Assembly (NCBI GenBank): GCA_026008535.1
Contig: BRKX01000004.1
Coordinates: 32,740,501 to 32,804,500 of the forward strand
Direction: 5' to 3'
From: Perilla frutescens
Taxonomy: Eukaryota > Streptophyta > Magnoliopsida > Lamiales > Lamiaceae
DNA length: 64,000 bases
Shown here in pieces: positions 33,060 through 45,262 of this stretch (position 1 is the first letter of the stretch; every line of letters starts with the position of its first letter). The notes beneath the pieces were generated by a model. That model searched no databases and was not told the DNA's origin. It saw only the letters and a list, made by a program, of their open reading frames with translations. A program made the translations under genes and the position numbers.

Positions 33060-34370
33060 AAATAAAATTGTGGTCAAAAGGATTTGAACTCATAACCTTA
33101 AATGTAAAATAATGATACTTTAACCACTATACTAAATAATTTTATACAATCTAAAACAAACTGTTTTAATTAAATAGCTTCATAAATGTTGTGAATTAAT
33201 TACACAAAATGAGAATTAAAACTGCATCAAATGGTTTTGAACCCTGGACCTCCTAAACACAATCAGAACACTTAACCATTAGACTAAGCCCTATTTTTGA
33301 AATTAATCATCTATAATTAATTATATATATATAGTCCAGAAAGCTTTTACTAAATGATTTTATACAATCTAAAACAAACTGTTTTAATTAAATAGCTTCA
33401 TAAATGTTGTGAATTAATTACACAAAATGAGAATTAAAACTGCATCAAATGGTTTTGAACCCTGGACCTCCTAAACACAATCAGAACACTTAACCATTAG
33501 ACTAAGCCCTATTTTTGAAATTAATCATCTATAATTAATTATATATATATAGTCCAGAAAGCTTTTACTAAATGATTTTATACAATCTAAAACAAACTGT
33601 TTTAATTAAATAGCTTCATAAATGTTGTGAATTAATTACACAAAATGAGAATTAAAACTGCATCAAATTACACAAAATGAGAATTAAAACTGCATCAAAT
33701 GGTTTTGAACCCTGGACTTCCTAAACACAATTAGAACACTTAACCATTAGACTAAGCCCTGTTTTCTAAATTAATCATCTATAATTAATTATATATATAT
33801 AGTCCAGAAAGCTTTTATGATAAAAAGATTAAAAAGGAATAAAATTACTTCAATAGGATTCGAACCCTTGACCTCTTAAGTATTAATCTGAACACTAACC
33901 ACTAAACCATATGCTATTTTCGAAAATTAAATAATGTTATTAATTATATAAGGTTTAAAATCATCTTAGATAAAAACGATTAAAAATGAAATAAAACTGC
34001 ATTAAGAGGGCTCGAACCCTCCCCCTTTTAATTAACAAATCTAGTCATATCCATTAAGCTAGATACAATTTTCAAAATTTATAACATGCTTTTATTGAAT
34101 TAAAGTTGAAATAGAGGACATTAATTACAATAAAAGAGATTTAAAAATGCATGCAAGAAGAATTAAACCTTAGACCTTTTAATTAATAAATCTGAACATA
34201 TCCTTTAAACTAGTTATCATTTTCAAAATTTACACATGATTTTAATTAATTTAAAGTTGAAGCAGAGGACATTAATTATAAAAGGAGATTTAATAAAAAT
34301 GCATGCAAGAAGATTTGAACCTTAGACCCTTTTGATATTAATTTAAACATTCACCATTGGGCTACTCAAC
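33060..34370 (-). repeat. Tandem array of eight tRNA-like modules in the C LTR
   Basis: Read on the minus strand, each module has an A-box match (TRGYNNARNNG) followed 32-33 bases later by a B-box match (GGTTCRANNCC), which is tRNA geometry. B boxes (plus coordinates) start at 33080, 33233, 33451, 33701, 33856, 34008, 34160 and 34311; the A boxes are at 33124, 33276, 33494, 33744, 33899, 34051, 34202 and 34354. Outside the 218-bp duplication the spacing is 151-155. Best matches are TAGCTTAATGG with GGTTCGAGCCC (34008-34061) and TGGTTTAGTGG with GGTTCGAATCC (33856-33909); module 7 has a damaged B box. Sequences between modules diverge. I do not claim a folded cloverleaf or an amino-acid identity. 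Confidence 0.8.
33139..33801 (-). repeat. 218-bp unit in three tandem copies
   Basis: Near-identical units start at about 33141, 33359 and 33577. Each carries one tRNA-like module and a TATATATATA tract. The third copy has an extra internal duplication of about 32 bases (ACACAAAATGAGAATTAAAA repeated at 33638 and 33669). Confidence 0.92.
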
Positions 34371-34452
34371 CTTATGGAAATATTAACCTATACTCTTTAT
34401 TAAATAGTTTCATAGATTTAAAAGAAAATAAAAAAAAATAAAAATAAAAATA

Positions 34453-34480
34453 AACACACACACACACACACACACACAAA
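34453..34480 (+). repeat. AC dinucleotide microsatellite
   Basis: ACACAC run of about 28 bases, with shorter AC-rich stretches following to 34520. Confidence 0.9.
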
Positions 34481-35008
34481 CAATCAACACACACATACTC
34501 ACGGCAAAACACGCACACACAAGCACAAATCTCTTTTTTTTTCTTTTTTTCTTTTTCTTTTCTTTTCCTTTTCATTTCATTAATCAACCATTTAACATCT
34601 AAGGTGTTCAAGAACACCAAGAACACTATAAATAAAATTAAAAATATATTTTAAATTCATCCATCCAAAGCAGCCCCTAAATAACAATATATAAACTAAA
34701 ATCGAAAATAAAGTTCAAATATAAAGAAGAAATGAAGTATTGATAGGCTAGGGATTAACCCATTCTTAGATCCAAAAATCGGAAGCCTAAACTTCTAAAT
34801 ATCATAAAAATAACCAAAGAATAAGAAAGTGGAGAAGAAGAGGATTCCAAAAATGTAATCGCATGTAAAAATAAAGGTCGCCGGAAATTTTTCGGCCGGC
34901 GACGGAGAGGATGGGAGGCGAGAGGGAGACGAGAGGGAGAGAGAAGAGGGGGGGGGGGCTGACCTAAATGTATCCTCCAAAAATGACCTAGCTAATGAGT
35001 GAAATGGG

Positions 35009-35016
35009 TATTTATA
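35009..35016 (-). promoter_or_regulatory. TATA box, C LTR
   Basis: TATAAATA on the minus strand, about 300 bases into the LTR. The tRNA-like array lies 0.65-1.95 kb downstream in transcript sense. Confidence 0.6.
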
Positions 35017-35318
35017 TCCCTCCATATCTTAACCTAAAATTTAATTAAATTCCTAATTAAACCATAACTTGGTCAAATGAAGTCTCACTTAGGTGAAATT
35101 AGTTTCTATGGATTCGTATTGACGAGCACTATTATCTACCATATTTGATCATCTCGTTTCGATAATGATAGGTATCCAAAAGAATTAAAAACGTAAATGG
35201 GCTAAAAAGCCCATGAATTGGGCCTAAATAATAAAATGCCTAAATTTATTCATTTGGGGCCATGAAATCAAAATAAAAAAAATAGAGTTTGGCCTATTAT
35301 TAAATCTGGGGTTTTACA

Positions 35319-35340
35319 AATCTACCCCTCTTAAAAGAAT
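35319..35340 (-). other. Element C polypurine tract
   Basis: On the minus strand TCTTTTAAGAGGGGTAGATT precedes the TGTAAAACCCC LTR start. Confidence 0.7.
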
Positions 35341-35344
35341 TTCG

Positions 35345-38300
35345 TCCCGAAATTCAAGTACCTGGTAAGGTTAGGTTTGGATATTGTCTCCTGATTTCTT
35401 CTTCAATTTCCCATGTGGCTTCATCTTTTCCGTGCCTGCTCTACTGGACTTTCACTAACACTGTCTCTTTGTTTCGTAAATTTTGAACCTTGCGGTCGAG
35501 AATCGCTATTGGAGCCTCTTGGTAGGTAAGATCAAGATCTACCTCCACATCTTCATCGTGTATAGTGTGACTTGTGTCAGAAACATATTTGCATAGCATC
35601 GACACATGGAATACATCATGTACTCCTCCTAGTTTGCGTGGCAAAGCAAGCCTATAAGCAACTTCTCCTTCTCGATCGAGAATTTTATAAGGGCCAATGA
35701 AACGTGGTCTCAACTTCCTCCTTTTTCCAAAATGAATTATTCCTTTAACCGGGAATATCTTAAGAAAGACTTTATCTCCTACTTCAAAGTGTAAGTCTCT
35801 TCTATACTTGTTCGCATAGCACTTTTGTCTATCTTGAGCTTCTTTAATTCTGGTTCGTATTTTGTTGGCAGCTTTCTCTGTGGCTTGCACCATTTCGGGG
35901 CCCAGAATTTTCTTCTCTCCAATCTCATCACAATAGAGTGGTGATCTGTACCTTTGACCATACAAATCCTCATAAGGTGCCATCCTAATGGTTGCCTGAT
36001 AGCTATTATTATATGCAAATTCCACTAAAGGCAAGTAGTCTTCCCAACTTCCACCCTGATCCAAAACTACAGTCCTCAACATATCTTCAAGAGTTTGTAT
36101 GGTTCTTTCTGATTGGCCATCAGTTTGAGGATAAAAAACAGTGCTAAAATTCAGTCTAGTTCCCATAGCATCTTGTAAACTTCTCCAAAATTTTGAGGTG
36201 AAACGTGTACCTCGATCTGAAGTAATAGACATAGGAACTCAATGCAAATGAACAATCTCTTTGATATAGATTTGAGCCAGCTCATCTAATCCCAACTTAT
36301 GTCTTATTGGCAAAAAGTGTGCTGATTTGGTCAATCTATCAATAATAACCCAGATTGTCTGGTTATTGCTTACTGTTTTCGGTAACCCAATGATAAAGTC
36401 CATTGTAATGTGTTCCCATTTCCATTCAAGGACTTCGAGTGAGTTTAAAAGTCCAGCGGATCGTTGATGTTCCGCCTTTACTTGCTGGCAAACCAAACAG
36501 TGTCCTACGAAAGTCACAATATCTCTCTTCATGACTTTCCACCAAAAAGTTTCCCTTAAATCTCGATACATTTTCGTTCCTCCGGGATGAGCAGTGTACG
36601 GAGTGTTATGCGCTTCTGCTAGTATCTCACATTTTAACTCATCATCTTGGGGTACACACAGTCGACTCCCAAAAGTAAGTGCTTGATCATCGGTTACAAT
36701 AAATCCTTGGTTATCTTCGGTGCAGCTCTTCCTTCTCATCTTCTCAAGAAAGTCATCTTGGCATTGAGCCTTAACTATACTAGCTCGTAGGTTTAGTTTC
36801 ACTACTAGAGTTGCAATTCAAGCCTCCGTGCTCTTCGGTGGTATGATCACCTCCAAATTCAATTTAGAGAAATCTCTAATCAGTTGCTCTTGTTGGGTGA
36901 AGAGACAATTCAGTGCTACCTTATTCTTTCTGCTCAAAGCATCGACTACGACATTTGCTTTTTCGGGATGATACAAGATGGTACAGTCATAGTCTTTCAC
37001 GAGTTCCAACCATCTCATTTGCCTCATGTTGAGTTCCTTTTGCTCAAAAAAGTATTTTAGGCTCTTGTGATCCGTATTGATCTCACACTTGACTCCATAA
37101 AGATAGTGCCTCCAGATCTTCAAGGCATGAACAACGGCTGCAAGCTCTAAATCATGAGTAGGGTAGTTGACCTCATGTGGTTTCAACTGCCTAGATGCAT
37201 AGGCTATAACCTTCCTATTTTACATCAACACATATCTTATTCCTTGCAGAGATGCATCTGTACAAACGACGAAACCTTCTGCTCCATCAGGAACAGTTAA
37301 CACGGGAGCAGTTACCAATTTCTTCTTCAGTTCTTGAAAACTTCCTTCACAGTCTTCTGTCCAAATGAATTTCACTCCCTTCTTTAGTAGTTGGGTCATA
37401 GGTTTTGCAATCTTGGAGAATCCTTCAATAATTCGTCTATAATAACCAGCTAATCCTAGGAAGCTACGAATTTCACCGACATTAGTAGGGGACTTCCAAT
37501 CACTCACTGCCTCCATCTTGGAGGGATCTACTTTGATGCCTTGAGCCGAAACTATGTGGCCTAGAAAGATAACTTCGTCTAAACAGAATTCACATTTGCT
37601 GAACTTAGCATACAACTTCTCTTTTCTCAATGTCTCCATTACTACTCTTAAATATTCCTCGTGTTGTTTCTCATACATCATTAATAAATACTAGCACAAA
37701 CTTATCTAAGTATTGGTGGAAAACTCGATTCATTAAATCCATGAATACAGCTGACGCATTGCTCAGTCCAAATGGCATCACCACAAACTCATAATGACCA
37801 TACCGTGTTCGAAAATCTTTCTTTGGTATGTCATCTTTCTTCACCATCAATTGATGATAGCCCGATCTCAAATCAATCTTGGAGAAAACTCTAGCACCCT
37901 TGAGTTGATCAAACATGTCATCAATTCGAGGTAGAGGGTACTTGTTCTTGATTGTCAATTTGTTTAACTCCCTGTAATCTATGCACATGCGTAGTGATCC
38001 ATCTTTCTTCTAGACAAATAACACAGAAGCTCCCCAAGGTAAAACACTAGGGCTGATGAACCCTTTATCCAATAATTCTTGTAGTTGGACTTTTAGCTCT
38101 TGAAGTTCATTTGGCGCGATTCGATATGGTGCTTTTGATACTGGGGCCACTCGAGGGATAAGGTCGATAGTGAACTCTATTTGACGATCAGGTGCGATTC
38201 CAGGCAACTTCTCAGGAAAAACATCTTGGTAGTTATGAACAACATGCACATCTTCAATGGTTACTCCTTTAGTCATGTCCCCTATCAAACTTACAAGGAA

Positions 38301-38619
38301 AACCTGACATCCTTGCTTCTTGATCATCTTCTTTACTTTCATAGCAGATATCATAGGTATCGTCGCCCCTACTTTTGATCCATAACAAGTGAACGCTGGC
38401 TCTCATAGCAGTTGGAGCGTTATTTCCTTCTCGCGACATCGTATTGTTCCATGATTTGCTTTAAGACAAACCATTCCAAAAATTATATCAAAATCATTCA
38501 TTTCTAGCACGTGCAAGTCTGCCCTAAGATAGTTATCGTCGAAATTTAATTCTAATCCAGCACAGATCATACTAGCTACAAGCATCCTCCCTGATGGTAT
38601 ACTTACTTCTAGGGGTTCA
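35345..38619 (-). pseudogene. Element C pol: protease end, RT, RNase H, integrase, chromodomain
   Basis: A chromovirus pol in order on the minus strand. Protease tail (FDIIFGM) near 38480; the RT region with FPEKLPG and APYRIAP; RMCIDYRELNKLT near 37985; the RT catalytic box reads FINDV instead of F-I-D-D, so a catalytic Asp is lost. RNase H has its D, E, D residues (CTDAS, DLELAA, NTDHKS). Integrase has the zinc site (H...H, CLVC), then ITMDF, TSDRGTRF and DGQSERT (all three catalytic acids), then chromodomain sequence to about 35345. Stops or frame breaks occur near 38403, 38008, 37670, 37218, 36816, 36237 and 35441; the last is a chromodomain Trp changed to TAG. The upstream part is cut off at 38619 by element G; gag is not in the window. 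Confidence 0.9.
38615..38619 (+). repeat. Half of the element G target-site duplication
   Basis: GTTCA adjoins the outer end of the G LTR. Its partner should lie beyond the window, so this is a prediction. Confidence 0.4.
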
Positions 38620-40523
38620 TGTTAGGTCCACAAATTATACTTATATTTCCGGTTTATGCTCAACACTACAACTACTAGGACCGTACCCACAATTGGATGG
38701 GGCCAATCGTAGACGTGATAAGCTTAACCCGAGTCGATCTCTCAAGGAAGACTTTTGTGAAGAAATTGTCTGAGGGACTATGCATGCAACACAATTAAAC
38801 TAATGAAATAAAACCTAAACATTCTAAACAAGGGGTTGATGATGGGATTACACTAAGAGTTGAAATAGACAATTAAACAAGTCAATAAAATGAAAACAAC
38901 ATAAATTAAAACAAGATATGAAGAAATAAGATAGATTAAGGTATTAGGGTGTAGATTCTCTCATTGGTTTCTCACTATGTTTTGTTCAAGTTGGTAATGC
39001 TAATCTCACACATACAATAGACCCTCTTAAGCGGTTTAACTTCAATTACTGTCACCGTCTATCCATTAAACCTCTTTTAGCTATATCATACGAGTAAGAT
39101 TAACATATTAGGCTTAGGAACCCCGTCCACCTAATGTCGAAGAAACCAATTTCAGGATTTAGAATCACAATCAAGACTTCTCTAAATCTTAACAATGCTC
39201 AAGTAGTGATCAAGTACTCTCACATGAAAAGGCACGATTCCAACAACAACAACCATCAAGAATAAGCATAGATCAAAACCACATCCATCCTCTACCCCCT
39301 AATAGAGAGATTAGCCACTAAACATGCTTAGAACAACACAAATATCATAGAAGAAAGTCATCTCATAAATCAAATGCAAACAACAATAACTTCTACAATA
39401 TTATATATCCTTCAAGAGTTCGGAACAAATGTCCACAAAACATCCAAGAAATATAAAGAAAATACAAAGGGAAACCTCCTTCGAACGTAGCTTCCGCGGA
39501 TGGCTCAACGTCGGTTCCTTCTCATCTTCTCTTCTTCTTGCTTGGCTTGGTTTCCTTCTTCTTTCTTTTCTCATCTTCTCTTAGGTGAAGGTGATGATGG
39601 TGAAAATGGTGAGAAAGTGGTGTAGAGATTTAGTGTGTGTAGTTTGTGTGTAGAGAGAGAATGGAGGTGGAGTGGTGAAGAAGATGAAATGGTGTGGAAT
39701 GAATGAAGAGTGAGTGATAATGATAGATTGAATCCCCAAAAATCTATATGAGATCAAATGGGAGAGGGAGAGAGATACATAAGAGAGAGAGAGAGAGAGA
39801 GAGAGATGGGTGATGGTATGGTGAAAGGTATGGTCGTAAGAGAGAGGAAAGGTGATGAGATGGGTGCATTAAATGCAAGGATTTTGGGGAGATTTTAGAA
39901 GCCAAAAGTCCAACTCTAGCAACATTATCAAATGATAGCCTACAAATCTAATAATTTCAGAAGGCTAGAAGGATCTTAATTTAATTTAAAACAAAATAAA
40001 TAGAGAGTGCAAAAGAGTGGAATGAAGAGGGAATGCACAAGAACAGGTGAAAAACTGGACCCGACTGAAAGGGGGCAGCCCGCGCACCGGCGGGCTGTAT
40101 GGGTGCCGCGGGTGTGGGTAGCGGGGAGCGCCGCGGGGCTGCGAACGCGCCGCAGGGGCGAGGCTGGCCGCGGTTGGGTGGAGCGCCGCAGGGGCTGTGG
40201 AGAGGAGAGGGGGCACCGTGGGCTGCGGGTGTCTCGACATTTTTGATGCCCACCCGCGCGGGTGCTTTTTGCTCATTTTCTCTTCAAAATCTTCCAGCCT
40301 CCAATTCAACCAATCGAGCTCAATTATTCGACTTTCCACTTGCCACCTAATTTCCGTAAAATACCTGCTTTTATAATTAAAAGCTCAAATTTTGCAACAC
40401 TTGGCACAATCCACCATTAGAGCAATAAACACAAATAAACACATAACAAAATAAATTTCAACAAAATAAATACTAAACACAATAAAATAAATAAAATAAA
40501 ATGACACAATTAGACACTAAACA
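38620..40523 (-). mobile_element. Element G 3' LTR (minus strand)
   Basis: On the minus strand it starts TGTTTAGTGTC at 40523 and ends GGACCTAACA at 38620 (1904 bp). The order matches the F and A LTRs: AT-rich start, GC-rich module (40066-40261), CT-rich stretch, then TTGAGAGATCGACTCGGGTT and the GTCCTAGTAGTTGTAGTG end. A GA microsatellite lies at about 39784-39805. G is inserted in the protease of element C. Confidence 0.88.
40066..40261 (-). repeat. GC-rich module, G LTR
   Basis: On the minus strand the lead-in GCACCCGCGCGGGTGGGC is followed by GCGGCGC-type units, fewer and more diverged than in A. Confidence 0.8.
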
Positions 40524-40538
40524 ACTCCCCACACTTAG
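40524..40538 (-). other. Element G polypurine tract
   Basis: CTAAGTGTGGGGAGT on the minus strand precedes TGTTTAG. Confidence 0.8.
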
Positions 40539-41541
40539 CCTTTTGCTTGTCCTCAAGCAAACAAGAAATTAAAAACATGAATCAAGAAGAAAGAATTTGA
40601 AAATCAATCATCAATTTAGATCAAGCTTCATGGTTCCCAAAAAAGCATTCATTAACTAAGAAAATGAGCACAAAATCCAATAATGCAAGATGCCCGACCT
40701 ATCACGATTAAGGAAATCACGTTTAGACTTGGTCTATCCAATTATATCCCCACAAAACACTTCCAAATTTATTCACAAGAAAGCAAAATATTTTCAACAA
40801 AACAATGAATTGCAATCATAGGACAAGGTTCATTAGGTTTAATCATCGAAATTAAACAAGCTTCCTAATGTGGTTTCTATAATCATCATGCAAAATACGA
40901 AAAGCATTTGCCACACATGAGAGGAGTAGAATCCGGAAGGCAATCCCAATTATTTAAATAAATTTTTTGGGGGGTGGATCAACATTCACAAGGTGAAAAC
41001 CATAGGGAGAAAATCCCTAGTGTCTTTGTGTGGTTTCCCATACTCGTAGTTGAATAAATCAACTAGAGGAGTAGAGATCCTTATGGCCCCTTTTTCTTTT
41101 TTTTTTCTTTTTTTTTTATAAATACAAATAAATATACATGAGGAAAGAAGATATGGGGATAATTATCAAGAACAAGGCTAACAATGCATCCTAATCCTTC
41201 GAGGCCAAGACTCTCAACAAAATTTATCAATTATGAACACCTTCAAAGACAATTCATGCTTACGAGTGAAACCACGATAACATTTCATTTTTCATGATTA
41301 ATTCGAAAATAATTCCTTGAAGATTCATATTCCAATTTTCAAATTTGACATTTGGACACAACATTATGCTAAATGAGGGAATGACAAAATACACAACATA
41401 ATTAAGACGATAAAATGAACATAATACAATCAAAACAAATGCAACATAATAAAACAAGAACCAACAACAAAAAACATAGTCCAACAATACAAAACCAACA
41501 GTGCTCATGGTGTCGGCAATAGAGTGCTGGAAATGGTCCAG
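40539..41541 (-). other. Element G 3' untranslated region
   Basis: AT-rich sequence matching the F region at about 51660-52570 on the opposite strand, including an A/T-rich poly(T) stretch near 41095-41118. I see no gene here. The equivalent of the second polypurine-like tract of F is missing because of a deletion joining the env-like frame to this region. Confidence 0.65.
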
Positions 41542-42060
41542 TCAAGAGTCCATGTATCCTTGAAACGACCCCCAGTCATTGACAGGCATGTGGTACCCTT
41601 GATGGCCTGCATGTCCTCCTTGTTGCCCTTCAGCTTCATGTGCTTCCTCGTTGCCTTCTTCATTGGACTCTTGTGGTTCCAACGAGGACCCTCCTATTAG
41701 CTCCATGGTGCTGCGTTGGATTTGCTTCAAGGTGTCGATGCAAGTCCTTTTGGCATGAGGGCGCACATGTCGCTCATTGTAAATCACTTCGGCTCGCTTG
41801 AGCTCCCCTTTGTAGATTGTGTGGGCGTCAAGCCTCCGGTAGCCAGTGGGAGCTAAGGCATTCTCATCAAGTGCTCCAATTTTGACACAAAGGGCGGAGA
41901 TGAATGCACAGAAGGAGGGGTGTTGGTTCTTCCGCATGTTTGCGTCCTTGATAGCGCTCCAAATGAAGGTAGACGGACACACTTTCCTGCCATTGTTTGC
42001 ACACCAAAGTAGAAAGACCTCCGCCGAGTTCATATTGTTTGCTTGCTCCTTGCCCGAAAT
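41542..42060 (-). pseudogene. Element G env-position protein, C-terminal part (split by F)
   Basis: About 165 residues on the minus strand (EVFLLWCANNGRKVCPSTF, then RKNQHPSFCAFISALCVKIG, then RRLDAHTIYKGELKRAEVIY) matching the middle and later part of the env-position protein of element F. This looks like the plant retrotransposon family annotated as putative plant transposon protein; its biochemical role is unknown. The N-terminal part continues at 54264-54882 on the other side of element F. After NDWGSFQGYMDS a stop is followed by a fusion into noncoding sequence, so the C-terminal coiled-coil-like tail seen in F is lost. Confidence 0.82.
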
Positions 42061-42065
42061 GTTGT
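42061..42065 (+). repeat. Target-site duplication of F (left)
   Basis: GTTGT, perfectly matched at 54259-54263. Confidence 0.9.
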
Positions 42066-42340
42066 TGTTTAGTGTCTATTTGTTCCGTTTTATTATAATA
42101 ATTTTGTTATGTTTAATAATTTACTACTTTAAATTTTATATCGTTATGTGTTAATTTTATGTGTTTATTTGTGTTTATTGCTCTAATGGTGGATTATGCC
42201 AAGTATTGCAAAACTTGAGCTTTTAATTATAAAAGCAGGAATTTTACGACAATTAGGTGGCAAGTGCAAAAGTCGAATAATTGAGCTCGATTGGTTAAAT
42301 AAGAAGCTCGAAGATTTTTTTTAGAAATAATGAGAAAAAG

Positions 42341-42467
42341 CACCCGCACGAGGGGCATCAAAATGCCGAGAGCCCCGCGCCCAACGCCCCCGCGGTGCTC
42401 CACCCGCGCACCCTCGCCGCGCACCTTGAGCCCCCGCGGCGCCACCTTTACCCCGCCGGCGTGCTCC
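42341..42467 (+). repeat. GC-rich module, F 5' LTR
   Basis: CACCCGCACGAGGGGC lead-in and a few CCCCCGCGG units, clearly fewer than in the 3' LTR (52864-53068). Confidence 0.8.
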
Positions 42468-42548
42468 TCTTCCTCGGTCCAGCTCTCACCATGTCTTCAA
42501 TCTCAACCCCAATAACTTCACTCTTCCTCTGGAAGCTACGATCTTTCA

Positions 42549-42556
42549 TATAAAAA
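42549..42556 (+). promoter_or_regulatory. TATA box, F 5' LTR
   Basis: TATAAAAA is followed by a purine stretch and a CATTTCTCATCATC start-like region, some 80 bases downstream of the GC module. Confidence 0.6.
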
Positions 42557-43659
42557 GGGGAAGAGAACGATAAAAAAAAGGATCGATCATTCATTTCTCA
42601 TCATCACTCAGATTTCTCACTACACACTCCACTTCATCTTTTCCAACACACCTATTTCATCTTCTCTACACCATCACTATCGTTTCTCATTATTTTCACC
42701 ATCGTCACCTTCACCAAAGAAAAGAAGAGAAAAGCAAGAGGAAGGGAAGACAAGAAGGAACTAATGTCGAGCCATCTGCGGAAGCTACACTCAAAGGAGG
42801 TTTGCCTTTGTATTTCTTTGTATTTCTTGGCTATTTTGTGGAGATTTGTTCTACACTCTTGAAGGATATATAATATTATAGAAGTTATTGTTATTTGCAT
42901 TTGATTTATGAGATGACAACTCTCTATGGTATTTGTGTTGCTTTGAGCATGTTTAGTGGCTAATCCCTCTATTAGGGGGTAGAGGATCGATGTGGTTTTG
43001 ATATATGCTTATTCTCGTTGATTGTTGTTGTTGGAATCGTGCCTTTTCATGTGAGAGTACTTGATCACTACTTGAGCATTGTTATGATTCAGAGGAGTCT
43101 TGATTGTGATTCAAAATCCCGAAATTGGTTCCTTCGACGTTAGATGGATGGGGTTTCTAAGCCTAATATGTTAATCTTACTCGTATGATATAGCTAAAAG
43201 AGGTTTAATGGATAGACGGTGATAGTAATTGAAGTTAAACCGCTTGAGAGGGTCTATTGTATTCATGAGATTAGCATTACCAACTTGAACAAAGCATAGT
43301 GAGAAATCATTGAGAGAATCTACACCGTAATACCTTAATCTATCTTATTTCCTCATATCTTGTTTTCATTTATGTTGTTTGCATGTTATTATCGTGTTTA
43401 ATTGTCTACTTTAATTCTTAGTATAAGTCATCATCATCCTCATGTTTAGAATGTTTAGAGTTTATTTTAGTTGTTCTATTGTGATGCATGTATAGTTCCT
43501 CAGACAATTTCCCCCCGTAAAGTCTTCCTTGAGAGATCGACTTGGGTTAAGTTTATCACGTCTACTATTGACCCCGTCCAATTGCGGGTACGGTCCTAGT
43601 AGTTGTAGTGTTGAGCATAAACCAGAATTATAAATAGTAAAATTGGACCTAACAAATTT

Positions 43660-43676
43660 AGGCGCCGTTGCTGGGG
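43660..43676 (+). other. Primer binding site, F
   Basis: AGGCGCCGTTGCTGGGG lies five bases after the LTR end. It is the Asp-tRNA site with two changes. Confidence 0.82.
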
Positions 43677-43861
43677 AAGGCTTTTAAAGTAATTATATTT
43701 TGGTGCTATACTTACTTTTGTGCTGTCTTGAAATTGTGAATTTGTCATTGAAGTGTTTGTGTTGTTTGTATAAATTTGTTTTTGTGTTCATGTTTTTTAA
43801 TTTGGCTTTCCTATCTCTTTCCGCAAGGTACGTTTGATCTCCGTTTTGTTTGTATTTGTGT

Positions 43862-45262
43862 ATGCTAGGGAAGCGAAGCCTCAATCGGAGATTAGCCCCT
43901 GTGTTTGACGACATCCATCGACCAAGGAGATTCGATGTGCTCGAGTGGGAAAGAGAGATGGAAGCTAATCCCCTCAACAACCCCAACAATGCCAATGCGG
44001 CTAGGAATATGAGAGACTTTGCTCGTCCCGTGATTGGGGCGTCGACTTCTTGCATAGTTCTTGGTGAAGCCGCAAGGAACTACTAGTTGAAGAACATTCA
44101 TTTTAGCCAACTTCCCTCATTCTATAGGATGCCGATCGAAGATGCTTTGAACTTCATCCGGGAGTTCTATGCCATTGTTCAAACCTTTCCTCCACAAGGT
44201 TTGAACGAAGATCAATTGAAGATGAGATGTTTTCCTTACATCTTGAAGGATCGAGCCAAGACATGGTTCATGTCTCTTCCGGCCAATTCATTGGCCAATT
44301 GGAATGCCGTCTACGAGAAGTTCATGGCCAAGTACTATTCCAATCAAAAGACCCAAGACTTGAGAGCTCAAATTGTTACTTTTACCCAATCTCCGGGTGA
44401 ATCGTTTCATGAATCTTGGGATCGATTTAGAGGTCTCCAACAACAATGCCATCACCACCATCTCGCACCCGAGTTGCTCAACCAATTCTTCTACGACGGG
44501 CTTTCACAAAATTTTCAATATATGGTGGACAATGCATCAGGAGGAGACATTGGAGGACGGACCGCCGAAGAGGTCTCAAACATCTATGAGACTATGGCCA
44601 CTACTTCTCAGCAAAAGAGTGCTAGGGGGAAGAGAGCTTCCGTCAATGAAGCCAACCCTAGTTATGATGTGACGAAACAACTTGCCGAGTTGACAAGGCA
44701 AGCAAGTAGAGATGCTTTGAACCTCCAAGAGACCACCCCAACAAGCGATGACCGTTGAGACTTGTGGGATTTGTGGAGAGTATGGCCATGGGGCCAACTT
44801 GTACTAGAGGTCGATTGAGCCGGAGTTAAGTAAAGTGGCTCATTTCCATGCTCTTCAAGAGCAAGTGCATGCCCTTCAAGGATTCCAACCTCGCCAACCT
44901 TACAATCCATACTCTCAATCATATAATCCGGGGTGGACAAATCATCTGAATTTCTCTTGGAGATAACCTCAACAACCAACTCAACCGCCACAAAAACCGC
45001 ATCCACCTCAACAAGCCGGAGGTAGCCAAACTCCACCTTATCCGAGGCTGCAACAATATCCGGCCCAACCAAACCAACCGCCTAGGCCGACATTGCAAGA
45101 CACCTTGCAATCCTTTATTCAAGCTATCCAACAAAGGTTCGAATCCGTTGAAGCTTCCGTAAAGAGGATTGAAACCCAAGTGGGCCAAATAGCCGGGAGC
45201 GTTGGAGAATTGGCCAAGTAAGCCAAGCCGGGCAAGTTACCAAGCCAATCGGAGCAAGCTCA
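43862..45262 (+). pseudogene. F gag, broken
   Basis: It starts at ATG 43862 (MLGKRSLNRR), reads RRFDVLEWEREMEANPL, hits a TAG at 44084 and continues in the same frame. The retrotransposon gag domain runs from about 44100 to 44560 (LKDRAKTWFMSLP, KYYSNQKTQDLRAQI, SWDRFRGL, NQFFYDGLS). A frame shift near 44745 leads to a one-knuckle zinc motif region (CGICGEYGH), a QSYNPGWTNH block typical of Athila gag, then a low-complexity Gln/Pro stretch. Stops are near 44804, 44963 and 45220. Gag would build the particle and bind element RNA. Confidence 0.88.

Larger units (their letters stand above)
42066..43654 (+). mobile_element. F 5' LTR
   Basis: It starts TGTTTAGTGTCTATTTG and ends GGACCTAACA. The 80-base shortfall relative to the 3' LTR lies mainly in the GC-rich module (42341-42467). 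TATA box at 42549. Confidence 0.92.

Noticed and set aside
33060..34370. A cluster of functional tRNA genes
   Set aside because: Acceptor and anticodon stems are not clearly maintained, modules differ too much and sit in an LTR. Treated as tRNA-like repeats.
42652..42900. Minus-strand frame in the F LTR
   Set aside because: Lies across the CT-rich promoter-proximal LTR region, is not present in the 3' LTR in the same form and has no homologue.
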